Source of the DNA: Myxococcales bacterium
GTDB lineage: Bacteria; Myxococcota_A; Polyangia; Palsa-1104; SHYY01
Reading direction: 5' to 3'
DNA length: 47,214 nt
NCBI GenBank assembly: GCA_009692555.1
Contig: SHYY01000021.1
Location: 1-47,214 of the forward strand
Shown: positions 17,518 to 25,185 of the stretch, one piece after another
Numbering within the stretch: the stretch's first letter is position 1
Layout of the letters: each line of letters starts with the position of its first letter
The notes under the pieces: generated by a model
Database searches by the model: none
What the model saw: the letters and a program-made list of their open reading frames with translations, nothing else
Told to the model about the DNA's origin: nothing
Program-made: the position numbers and the translations under genes

Positions 17518-19931
17518 TGCAGCGCCCACCGGCTCTCCTGCTCCACGTCCTGCTCGCCGGTTGCACCGTGCCCGCGGCCGATCGCGCCGCCCCCTCGGAG
17601 GGGGAGGAGATCGCGCCGCCCAGCCACTGCCAGAGCGGCCTCTCCGACGGGGACGAGACCGACGCCGACTGCGGTGGCTCCTGTCCGCCCTGTCTCGCGC
17701 TCCGCCGCTGCATCACGCCGGGCGACTGCGTGGAGGGTGTCTGCCTGCCCGAGCTCCAGGGCGGCGTGCTCGAGGGGCGGTGCCAGGCGCCGCGGTGCGA
17801 CGATGGCGTCGCGAACGGCGGCGAGATCGACGTCGACTGCGGGACCGCGGACTGCCCGCGCTGCAGCGACGGCCTCGCGTGCAAGCGCCCGGATCAGTGT
17901 GCGAGCGGCGTGTGCGCCGGCGCCCTCTGCAGCGCCCCGACCTGCGCCGATCGCGTGGCCAACGGAGGCGAGGGCGACGTCGACTGCGGTGGCGACTGCG
18001 CTCCCTGCAGCGACGGAAAATCCTGCCGCGCGTCGGCCGGATGCGCGAGCGGTCGCTGCGCCTCCCTGCGCTGCACAGCGGCCACCTGCAGCGACGGCCT
18101 GCGCGACGGTCGGGAGAGCGACATCGACTGCGGCGGCCCCGATTGTCCCCGCTGCAACGACCGGCGCTCCTGTTCGATGTCCAGCGACTGCACCGCCGCC
18201 ACCTGCCGCGCCGGGGTGTGCGCCGCGCTCTCCTGCGCCGATCACCTGAAGAGCGGCAGCGAGAGCGATATCGACTGCGGCGGCACCTGCCCCGAGCGCT
18301 GCGCCGCGGGCCTCCGCTGCGTCGTCGACGGCGACTGCGTCGACCGGGCGTGCCGTGGCAAGCTCTGCGCGGCGCCCACCTGCGGCGACGGGATCCGCAA
18401 CGGCAAGGAGTCTGATCGCGATTGCGGCGGCCCGCTCGCCGGGTCGGGGCTCGCCGGAACCTGTCCCCGGTGCGGCCCGGGGCGCGCCTGCCTCGTCGCC
18501 GGCGACTGCGCGAGTGGTGCGTGCACCGGCGGCCTGTGCGCCTCGACCTGTGGCGACCTGGTGCAGGGCGGCAGCGAGAGCGACGTCAACTGCGGCGGTG
18601 GACTCTGCTCGGCCTGCGCCGACGGAGCGCGCTGCACCGTCGCTGCCGACTGCGCGAGCCGGGTCTGCCAGGCGGGCCTTTGCAAAAACCCCGGCTGCGC
18701 CGACGGGGTGCAGAGCGGCGTCGAGAGCGACCTCGACTGCGGCGGGAGCTGCGGCCGCTGCCAAGGCGGGCGGAGCTGCCTCTCCGGCGCCGACTGCGCG
18801 AGCGGCGTGTGCGCCGGCCGAACCTGCCGCGCCGCGACCTGCAGCGACGGGACGCAGAACGGCGGCGAGAGCGATCGCGACTGCGGCGGCCCGTGCGCGC
18901 CGTGCACCGTCGGTGCCGGCTGCGGCCTCGGGGTGGACTGCGCCGGTGGGGTCTGCACCGACGGTCGGTGTGCCCCTCCCGCCTCCTGCCGCGACGGCCG
19001 ACCAGGCGAAGGCGAGGCGGACCGGGACTGCGGCGGCCCCTGCGAGTCCTGCGGCGACGGGCGCGCGTGCCGCGGCGATGGCGACTGCGCGAGCGGCGCC
19101 TGCGAGGGCGGGCGCTGTGCCGGGAGCTGCACCGATCACCTCCGCGACGGCCGCGAGAGCGACCTCGACTGCGGGGGCGGCCGCTGCCCGCGCTGTGGCC
19201 ACGGACTGCGCTGCGCCTCGGGCAGCGACTGCAGGAGCGGGCTGTGCCTCGGCCGCTTCTGCCGGGCGCGGAGCTGCGCCGGGGTGCGCGAGGAGAACCC
19301 CAAAGCCGGCAGCGGCGCCTACCAGATCTCGCTCGACGGCGCGACCGCGATCACCGTCTTCTGCGAGATGCTCCTCGACGGCGGCGGCTGGACGGTGGTC
19401 AGCATCGACGGCGATCCTCTCCGCCACACCTGCCGCCACCGGCTGCGCGAGGATGCCCCCGGGTGCAACGTCGGGACCCCGCCATGGCCGTTCGGCGACT
19501 GGCAGCTCCCCGGTGTCTACCTCCGTCGGATCGCGTTCCGCGAGATCCTCCTGGTCGCCTACTCCGGCCGTCTCCAGGTCCCGGAGGCGATGACGAGGCT
19601 CGTCCTTCCTGCGCCCACCACCGTCGGTGACGGCCGGTTCCAGGTGGTCCCGCAGGGGGTGACCACGCCCCCTCTCGGGTGCCACCTCTCCGCCTCCCTC
19701 GCCGCGCGGACCCGGCTCGCTGTCAGCGACGGTGGCTTCACGGTATGGGGCGAGCCCGCGGACACCTGCCCGGCGAGCGGCGGCGTCGGCAACCACCTCG
19801 GGATTGGCCTCCCGCGCGATGAAGCGGGCCTCCCCCTCTCCGGCTGGGCGGGCGACCCGGTTTGCGGCTGCACCCGCGGGGCGATCCCCGGCCGCGTCCC
19901 GGCGATGCGCGGCCTGATCGGACTGCGATGA
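17514..19931 (+). CDS. Secreted lipoprotein with 11 Cys-rich repeats and a fibrinogen-like C-terminus
   Basis: The 805-residue protein has a lipobox (LLHVLLAGC). Eleven tandem repeats of about 48 residues follow from residue 40 to 585, with the pattern C-D-G-x-x-N/D-G-x-E-S-D-x-D-C-G-G-x-C-x-x-C, then C, D-C-x-S-G and a final C. The DxDCGG segment resembles Ca-binding loops of myxobacterial surface proteins. After residue 585 comes a fibrinogen-like domain (SLDGATAITVFCEMLLDGGGWTVV) with two or three more Cys pairs. This is likely a disulfide-rich stalk carrying a ligand-binding tip. It overlaps the DUF1501 stop by 4 bp and the cytochrome-like gene by 4 bp. The target is unknown. One repeat of the same kind occurs in the LamG lipoprotein at 22816-24054. 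Confidence 0.85.
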   Translation: MMQRPPALLLHVLLAGCTVPAADRAAPSEGEEIAPPSHCQSGLSDGDETDADCGGSCPPCLALRRCITPGDCVEGVCLPELQGGVLEGRCQAPRCDDGVANGGEIDVDCGTADCPRCSDGLACKRPDQCASGVCAGALCSAPTCADRVANGGEGDVDCGGDCAPCSDGKSCRASAGCASGRCASLRCTAATCSDGLRDGRESDIDCGGPDCPRCNDRRSCSMSSDCTAATCRAGVCAALSCADHLKSGSESDIDCGGTCPERCAAGLRCVVDGDCVDRACRGKLCAAPTCGDGIRNGKESDRDCGGPLAGSGLAGTCPRCGPGRACLVAGDCASGACTGGLCASTCGDLVQGGSESDVNCGGGLCSACADGARCTVAADCASRVCQAGLCKNPGCADGVQSGVESDLDCGGSCGRCQGGRSCLSGADCASGVCAGRTCRAATCSDGTQNGGESDRDCGGPCAPCTVGAGCGLGVDCAGGVCTDGRCAPPASCRDGRPGEGEADRDCGGPCESCGDGRACRGDGDCASGACEGGRCAGSCTDHLRDGRESDLDCGGGRCPRCGHGLRCASGSDCRSGLCLGRFCRARSCAGVREENPKAGSGAYQISLDGATAITVFCEMLLDGGGWTVVSIDGDPLRHTCRHRLREDAPGCNVGTPPWPFGDWQLPGVYLRRIAFREILLVAYSGRLQVPEAMTRLVLPAPTTVGDGRFQVVPQGVTTPPLGCHLSASLAARTRLAVSDGGFTVWGEPADTCPASGGVGNHLGIGLPRDEAGLPLSGWAGDPVCGCTRGAIPGRVPAMRGLIGLR

Positions 19932-21217
19932 GAGCGCTCGCGATCCTCCTCTGTGCACTCGCCGGCTGCACCGCCCCGAACCCAGGTCTCGTCGCTGCGG
20001 CCGAGGAGAAGTACCCCGACCAGCGTGCGCTGTGGGGCCGCTCGGTGGTGCGCACCTGCGGGCCCAACTCGGGCGTGTGCCACGACAACCGCCAGTTCCC
20101 CGATCTGCAGACCGCGGCCGGCCTGCTGGCGACGGTGAACCAGCGCTGCAACCAGATCCGCGACTCGGCCGCCTCGATCGACAACCTCTGCGAGCCTCCC
20201 GGCGATCTCCTCCGCATCGACGGCTTCACCACCCGCATCGGCGCGATCACCGCCTCGCCGCCGGAAGCGCCCGCTCACCTCGTCATCACCCTCCACGATC
20301 GCGTCCCCGACGGTCTCCCCTCGTCGCTGGCGGTGGTGCGCGACCGCGGCAAGGGCCGGCAGGTGGCCCTCCCGCTGCCGCGCTCGTCCCTGCTCGCGAT
20401 CGCCCCCGATCGGACGTCCCTGTCGCTCGCCCTGGCGCCCCTCTCCGATCCGATCGCCGCGCCCGGGCCGGGCTCCTCCGGCGCGACGATGGCCCGCTTC
20501 CTCGCCCCGCCGCAGCTCCTCCCCGGCGACGAGACCCAGGTCGAGCTGGGCGATCCGAACGGCGACGGCATCTTCGGCGCCGACCTCGGCGGCGCGCTGG
20601 TCAAGCCGGGCCAGCCGCAAAAGAGCTACCTCCTCCTGCGCGTGCTCGCGCCGCTCCCGGTCGGCCCCGGCCAGACGCTGACCAACACCCGCGCCGCGCC
20701 CTCCACCGAGGCGCAGATGCCGATCGCCAACTTCCAGCACTGGGACATCGACGACGCGGTGATCGCGCTGTGGTGCTGGATCGACCGGATGCGCGACGAC
20801 GGCAGCAACGCCGACGGACCGATCGACTACCGGTCGTGCGACCTCTCGCGCATCGCCCGGCCGCTCCACCAGGGCGGCGAGGCGACCACCTTCTCGTCGC
20901 TGTGGTCGGGCGTCCTCTCCCCCTCGTGCGCCGGCCCCTGCCACCACGCCGGCACCTCCGCCGCCACCACGCTCACCCTCGACGGGCCCGCCGCCGCCTA
21001 CGACGCGCTCCTCGGGATCCACCACCCCGGCCCGTCGGAGCGTTCGCCCATGCTGCCGTTCATCACCCGCGGCGACCCCGAGCGCTCCTCCCTCTACCTC
21101 AAGCTGCTCGGCGACCCGGCTACCTCGGGGGCGCGCATGCCGCCCGGCACCGACCTCCCGCCGCGCGCGATCGAGGATGTCCGCACCTGGATCCAGCAGG
21201 GCGCCAACCGCAACTGA
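19928..21217 (+). CDS. Cytochrome-like secreted lipoprotein (planctomycete cytochrome c-type)
   Basis: The 429-residue protein has a lipobox (ILLCALAGC). Two Cys-His motifs are visible: TCGPNSGVCHDNRQ near residue 45 and SCAGPCHHAG near 335. The second is CxxxCH, one residue longer than a classic CxxCH, and the first is longer still, so haem attachment is uncertain. The block SSLYLKLLGDPATSGARMPPGTDLPPRAIEDVRTWIQQGA is typical of the cytochrome c-like domains that accompany DUF1549/DUF1553/DUF1501 proteins. It overlaps the Cys-rich gene by 4 bp (ATGA) and ends the operon. It may contribute electron transfer or simply structural Cys-His modules. Confidence 0.75.
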   Translation: MRALAILLCALAGCTAPNPGLVAAAEEKYPDQRALWGRSVVRTCGPNSGVCHDNRQFPDLQTAAGLLATVNQRCNQIRDSAASIDNLCEPPGDLLRIDGFTTRIGAITASPPEAPAHLVITLHDRVPDGLPSSLAVVRDRGKGRQVALPLPRSSLLAIAPDRTSLSLALAPLSDPIAAPGPGSSGATMARFLAPPQLLPGDETQVELGDPNGDGIFGADLGGALVKPGQPQKSYLLLRVLAPLPVGPGQTLTNTRAAPSTEAQMPIANFQHWDIDDAVIALWCWIDRMRDDGSNADGPIDYRSCDLSRIARPLHQGGEATTFSSLWSGVLSPSCAGPCHHAGTSAATTLTLDGPAAAYDALLGIHHPGPSERSPMLPFITRGDPERSSLYLKLLGDPATSGARMPPGTDLPPRAIEDVRTWIQQGANRN

Positions 21218-21242
21218 TCGCCCGCTCCCCCCACCCGACCGC

Positions 21243-21271
21243 GCGACACTGGTATTGACGTCGGGTATACT
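21243..21271 (+). promoter_or_regulatory. Promoter of the MazE-like/MazF-like module with CGGGTAT direct repeats
   Basis: GCGACA (21243-21248), 17 bp, then TATACT (21266-21271). The antitoxin ATG at 21278 is 6 bp after the -10, so the transcript would be leaderless. Direct repeats CGGGTAT at 21262-21268 and 21273-21279 stand exactly 11 bp apart, one helical turn, and may bind the antitoxin. The -35 box is weak. Confidence 0.5.
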
Positions 21272-21277
21272 CCGGGT

Positions 21278-21535
21278 ATGGCCAACGTCAAGACCGCGAT
21301 CTCCCTCGATCCCCGCCTCTACAAGGAGGCCTCCGCGACCGCGCGCAAGCTTCGCCTCTCGCGCAGCGGCCTGATCGCCGTCGCCCTCGACGAGTACCTG
21401 CGCCGCCTCCACCAACGCGACCTCTCCGCCCGCATCGATGCCGCGTCCGCGGGTGGGCTGGACGAACACGAAAAGCGCGCCGCAGGCGCCGCCCGGAAAT
21501 CGATCAAGGCACGCTCGAAGGGTGAGTCCTGGTGA
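21278..21535 (+). CDS. Ribbon-helix-helix antitoxin (MazE/CopG-like)
   Basis: The 85-residue protein has an N-terminal ribbon-helix-helix domain: VKTAISLDPRLYKEASATAR then LSRSGLIAVALDEYLRRLHQ. The charged tail (LDEHEKRAAGAARKSIKARS) would contact the toxin. The stop overlaps the toxin's GTG by 4 bp (GTGA at 21532-21535), so the two are made together. The predicted transcript begins at its own ATG. Autoregulation through the CGGGTAT repeats is likely. Confidence 0.88.
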   Translation: MANVKTAISLDPRLYKEASATARKLRLSRSGLIAVALDEYLRRLHQRDLSARIDAASAGGLDEHEKRAAGAARKSIKARSKGESW

Positions 21536-21900
21536 CCCGGCCAGTCTCCCAGGGCGATGTCTTCTGGCTTGACCTCGGGCGCCCCCATGCCTCGGAGCCC
21601 GGCGGGCGCCGGCCTTGCCTGATCCTCCAGAGCGACCTCTACAATCGCACGCGCCTCCAGACGGTCGTGGTCTGCCTGATCACCTCCAATCTGGATCGCG
21701 CGGCGATGCCAGGGAACGTGGCCCTTCGCCAGGGCGAAGCCAACCTGCCCAGGCGAAGCGTCGCCAACGTCATTCAAATCTACACCGTGGATCGGTCGGA
21801 TCTTGGCGACCGGCTGGGCACGCTCGCCCGTTCGCGCGTTCGCGAGATCCTCGACGGTGTGCGCCTTCTCACCGAGCCGATCGAGAACGAACCGACCTGA
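21532..21900 (+). CDS. PemK/MazF-family endoribonuclease toxin
   Basis: The 122-residue protein matches MazF/PemK: QGDVFWLDLG at the start, then RRPCLILQSDLYNRTRLQTVVVCLIT, and the later ALRQGEANLPRRSVANVIQIYTVDRSDLGD. MazF toxins are small beta-barrel ribonucleases that cut single-stranded mRNA at short motifs. The Arg in RRPCLILQ and the loop with Asn-Leu-Pro are the usual substrate-binding elements. It starts at a GTG inside the antitoxin stop. The sequence specificity is not predictable from here. Confidence 0.9.
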   Translation: MTRPVSQGDVFWLDLGRPHASEPGGRRPCLILQSDLYNRTRLQTVVVCLITSNLDRAAMPGNVALRQGEANLPRRSVANVIQIYTVDRSDLGDRLGTLARSRVREILDGVRLLTEPIENEPT

Positions 21901-21956
21901 ACCGCCGCCAAGCTTGGGCTCGTGCGAGCACAGAACTTCCCCCGCACCGGTCGCGA

Positions 21957-22703
21957 TCAGGGTTTCCAGGTGACCTGCGCGCCCGCGACCAGGGAGCGAT
22001 AACCCGAGTTCATCGCGCCGCACCCCGGGATCAGCGCGTTGAACGGGGCCACCCACACGGTCGCTGCCTTCGCGGAGACCTTGACCGTGACCCATTCGTA
22101 GGCGTCGATCGGCATCTGCACGTCGAAGTCGTTGCCGGGCACCCCCGCGTAGCCGCTGATCGGGTTGTTTCCCGTGTCGCCCCCGCCATTCCCCCAGTCG
22201 TAGACCGCGCTGAGGCTGAGCAGGGTCGCCGCCTTGCACGACAGGGTGCCGGTCGCCCGCAGGCCCGCGTAGCGGACGAATACGTACGCCACCGTCGCTG
22301 TGCGCCACACCTCCCACGTGCCGCCGCTGATCGTCGCCGCGTCGCAGACCCGCGGGAAGGGCTGCATCTGCATCCCCCAGCTGTCGAGCAGCTGCGACGG
22401 CGCCTTGCACGCGGCGCGGGAGTCGGCGTCGGTGAAGCTGCCGGAGCCGCACTTCTTCGCCCCTTGGGGCGGATTGGGCTGGGAGGGGCCAAGGGCGGCA
22501 TCCGGCGGCGCGGCGTCCGGCGACGAGCCGTCCGACAACGAGGCGAGGTCCATCGCGGCGCCGGCGTCGGCGGTCGAAGCGTCGGCCGCGGAGCCGTCCT
22601 TTGCGTCGGCGTCCGCCGGCGGAGCGCTGCTCGTGCTGCAGCCACCGACGAGAAGCAGGAGGGTGGCGGGCCGACCACGAGCGGTCGATGCGAGGACGCT
22701 CAT
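21957..22703 (-). CDS. Asp/Ala-rich lipoprotein of unknown function
   Basis: The 248-residue protein has a lipobox-like LLLLVGGC followed by about 55 residues of Asp/Ala/Ser-rich low complexity (including MDLASLSDG and PDAAPPDAA), the leader style seen in several lipoproteins of this window. The rest is a beta-rich globular domain with conserved-looking Cys (CKAPSQLLDSW, RVCDAAT, LSCKAATLL, GCGAMNSG) and Trp/Tyr positions. I do not recognise the family. It lies downstream of the LamG lipoprotein on the same strand, 112 bp away, in a gap that contains a copied gene end. Confidence 0.75.
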   Translation of the reverse strand: MSVLASTARGRPATLLLLVGGCSTSSAPPADADAKDGSAADASTADAGAAMDLASLSDGSSPDAAPPDAALGPSQPNPPQGAKKCGSGSFTDADSRAACKAPSQLLDSWGMQMQPFPRVCDAATISGGTWEVWRTATVAYVFVRYAGLRATGTLSCKAATLLSLSAVYDWGNGGGDTGNNPISGYAGVPGNDFDVQMPIDAYEWVTVKVSAKAATVWVAPFNALIPGCGAMNSGYRSLVAGAQVTWKP

Positions 22704-22738
22704 TCCCCGCGCATCGTTCCACGGTGCGCCGCGCGCAA

Positions 22739-22822
22739 GGGTCGATGAGGCTCAGTACACCCCGTCGCAAGTCCCTCACCACCCGTTGGTGCCGCCTGCC
22801 GCGGGTCGATGTGGCTCAGTAC
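22739..22822. repeat. 20-bp repeat of a gene 3' end
   Basis: GGGTCGAT-x-x-GGCTCAGTAC occurs at 22803-22822, covering the stop codon of the LamG gene, and again at 22739-22758 with one mismatch. The second copy lies in the gap before the next lipoprotein gene and is not attached to any open frame. It looks like a leftover 3' end of a lost paralogue. Confidence 0.7.
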
Positions 22823-24054
22823 GCCGCGTCGGGCGGGGTGAAGTTCATCGTCCAGCGCGCGACGCCCTTCAGGATCCGGAGCTCGTCGAGGTAGCCGAGG
22901 TAGGGCCAGGACCCCGTCGCGCCGAGGCCGATGTAGCGGTTGAAGTTGCCGCTGACGTTCAGCGCCGGCGCGTAGTTCATGCTCCCGATCGACTTCCCGT
23001 CGACGTAGCCGGTAAAGAGTGTGCCGGCGCGGACCAGCGCCACGTGGTGCCACTTGTTGTCGGTGTAGACGGTGTTGACCCGGACCAGATTGCCTCCCCC
23101 TCCGTTCCAGTAGATCCAGAATCCCCAGCCTCCCTGGTCTTTGTCGTTGTAGTCGAAATCGATGTTTGTACCGTTCGCGTTGCCGAAGGAGAGGGCGTGC
23201 ATGCGCGCGTTCTGGACGTTGTTGGCGCTGCGCATCCAGTAGTCGATCGTGAAGTCGCCGGTGCCGAGGTTCCAGTCCGGGCTGTCGGCGACGCCGAGGA
23301 AGTCGCCGTTGCCGTCGAAGTACCCGCTCGCCCCGCCAAACTTGCTGTCGGCGGTGCTCACCTTCGCGTCGCCGCCGACGGTGATGACGTGCTTGCTCGG
23401 CGAGCTGTCGGGGAACACCTTCGCGTTGTTCACGCCGTCCATGTGGAGGAGCAGCACCGTGCCCTTGCACAGGTTGCCGACGCACGAACCGCTCCCGCAG
23501 TCGGCCGCCGCCGCGCACCCCTTCCCGTCGCTGCAGGTGGCGCAGGTACCGCCGCCGCAGTCCACGTCGGTCTCCTTGCCGTTCTTCATCCCGTCGCTGC
23601 ACGAGGGCGCGAGGTCGGGCGGCGGCGCGAGGTCGGGCGGCGGCGCGAGGTCGGGCGGCGGCGCGAGGTCGGGCGGCGGCGCGAGGTCGGGCGGCGGCGC
23701 GAGATCGGGCGGCGGCGCGAGATCGGGCGGCGGCGCGAGATCGGGCGGCGGCGCGAGATCGGGCGGCGGCGCGAGATCGGGCGGCGGCGCGAGATCAGAC
23801 GGTGGGCTCAGGTCCACCAGCACGGACACGTCGGGGATTGCGGCGAGGTCCATCGCCACTGCGAGGTCCGGTGGCGCCGCGAGATCCCCGATCATCGCCG
23901 CGTCCACCGCCGCCGCGTGATCGAACACCGCACCGTCGACGATCCCCTTCGCCGCATCGGGGGACGGCGAAGCCATGTCCGACATGCCGGTCGAATCACC
24001 ACACCCGCCCGCCAGCACCGCGAGGCAGCACGCAACGCATCCGAGTCTACGCAT
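22816..24054 (-). CDS. LamG-like surface lipoprotein with PPPDLA repeats
   Basis: The 412-residue lipoprotein (CCLAVLAGGC) has a long Asp-Leu-Ala leader that ends in ten perfect PPPDLA hexapeptides. One Cys-rich module follows, the same type as the 11-repeat protein at 17514-19931. The C-terminal roughly 200 residues are a LamG/concanavalin-like jellyroll: LLLHMDGVNNAKVFPDSSP at the start, the FTIDYWMR turn, WHHVALVRAGTLFTGYVDGK and YLGYLDELRILKGVARW. Such domains bind glycans or proteins at the cell surface. It is transcribed away from opcA, 51 bp distant. The Pro-rich repeat is probably a flexible tether. Confidence 0.87.
   Translation of the reverse strand: MRRLGCVACCLAVLAGGCGDSTGMSDMASPSPDAAKGIVDGAVFDHAAAVDAAMIGDLAAPPDLAVAMDLAAIPDVSVLVDLSPPSDLAPPPDLAPPPDLAPPPDLAPPPDLAPPPDLAPPPDLAPPPDLAPPPDLAPPPDLAPPPDLAPSCSDGMKNGKETDVDCGGGTCATCSDGKGCAAAADCGSGSCVGNLCKGTVLLLHMDGVNNAKVFPDSSPSKHVITVGGDAKVSTADSKFGGASGYFDGNGDFLGVADSPDWNLGTGDFTIDYWMRSANNVQNARMHALSFGNANGTNIDFDYNDKDQGGWGFWIYWNGGGGNLVRVNTVYTDNKWHHVALVRAGTLFTGYVDGKSIGSMNYAPALNVSGNFNRYIGLGATGSWPYLGYLDELRILKGVARWTMNFTPPDAAY
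23611..23796. repeat. 18-bp tandem array encoding PPPDLA
   Basis: Ten 18-bp units start at 23611, 23629 and so on to 23773, followed by one degenerate unit at 23791. The first five units contain GAGGTC and the last five GAGATC, so the array grew by copying blocks of two slightly different units. It is coding, not CRISPR: there are no spacers. Confidence 0.95.
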
Positions 24055-24105
24055 CCCCGCATCGTAGCCGGTCCGACGAAAACCTTCGGCCGATTCGTGA
24101 CGGGT

Positions 24106-25185
24106 CTAGTCGAGCGTCGCGATCTGCCGCAGCGCTTCCACGAACAGCGGGTCGCGCCCGCGCGCACCGAGGGCGGCGATCCACAGCTCCGCCTCGTCGG
24201 GGAGGTGCACCGGCTGCTTGAACGCGATCGTCGGCGTGTTCAGCACCACCGCCGCGCCATGCCGCGCCACGCTGTAGGTCCCCTCGCTCGTCGTGAGCGC
24301 CACCGACGAGAAAGGCAGCGGCGCGCCGGGCGAGAGTTCGATCGTCGCCTCGACGGTGGCCCCGCCGGCGCGAAGGAAAACGAACCGCCCATCGCCGCGC
24401 GCCCGCCCCTCGCTCCAGCGCAGCCGCGAGGCCAGCCACCCCAGGTAGAGCAGCGCCGCGCCCCGGTGCTCGGGAGCGCAGACGATCTCCGCCCGCAGGG
24501 CCGCGAACGCCTCCGGGGCCGGTGTCGGCGGATCGAAGAGCGACGCCAGCAGCTGCCGCCACGCCGACGCGCACAGCCATGAGAGGCCGATCAGATCGCC
24601 CGCGTAGCGCCGCGGCTCCTCGCCCCACAGCCGCCCGAGCCGTCGCAGGTCCTCCTCGCGCTCGCCGCCCACCACCACGCGATCGGCCGCCCCGAGCAGC
24701 TCGCGATCGAGCGGCCGCGTACCGTCGGGCGTCGCGCCGAGCCACAGCGCGGCCGTCGGCACATCGGGCACCAGCAGCGCCCGCACCACCGACGCGAGAT
24801 CATCCACCGACTCGCCGCCGCCGCACAGCGTCACCTCGTCGGAGCCGATCTGCGATGCCCCGCCGCCCACGCGCTGCCAGTTGGCCTCGATCCACGCCTC
24901 GATCGGCGTGCTCGGCGCCGTGCGATCGGCCTTCAGCACCAGCACCCGCGCCGGCACCCGCGACGCGATCGCATCGATCATCGCCTTCGCCCGATCGAAG
25001 GTCGCCCCGTCGCTGGCATGCACCACCAGGTTCCACAGGCAGGCCCGCGTGACCGCCGCGCGCTCCTTCCCGGCCACCCCCTCGCCCGCCTGCCGCCACA
25101 GGGCCGAGAGCTCCTTCTCGAGCACCGCCAGCTCCACCCGCAGCGCCCTCCCCGCGGCGAACTCCGACACCCGCTGCTCGTTCAC
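24106..25185 (-). CDS. opcA: OpcA-type glucose-6-phosphate dehydrogenase assembly protein
   Basis: The 359-residue protein is the expected length for OpcA, which promotes assembly of the G6PDH tetramer in cyanobacteria and actinobacteria. Visible blocks are RACLWNLVVHASDGATFDRAKAMID and RALLVPDVPTAALWLGATPDG, with RRYAGDLIGLSWLCASAWRQLLASLFD later. The GTG start (25185) overlaps the stop of zwf (GTGA), so the two are translated together. This supports the call because opcA normally follows zwf. Confidence 0.88.
   Translation of the reverse strand: MNEQRVSEFAAGRALRVELAVLEKELSALWRQAGEGVAGKERAAVTRACLWNLVVHASDGATFDRAKAMIDAIASRVPARVLVLKADRTAPSTPIEAWIEANWQRVGGGASQIGSDEVTLCGGGESVDDLASVVRALLVPDVPTAALWLGATPDGTRPLDRELLGAADRVVVGGEREEDLRRLGRLWGEEPRRYAGDLIGLSWLCASAWRQLLASLFDPPTPAPEAFAALRAEIVCAPEHRGAALLYLGWLASRLRWSEGRARGDGRFVFLRAGGATVEATIELSPGAPLPFSSVALTTSEGTYSVARHGAAVVLNTPTIAFKQPVHLPDEAELWIAALGARGRDPLFVEALRQIATLD

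Noticed and set aside
17460..19958. An 832-codon minus-strand open frame opposite the Cys-rich gene
   Set aside because: Ala/Val-rich antisense reading of a repetitive gene; the plus strand has a lipobox and disulfide repeats.
23611..23808. Possible CRISPR array
   Set aside because: Units are contiguous 18-bp tandem repeats without spacers and encode PPPDLA in frame; no cas genes.
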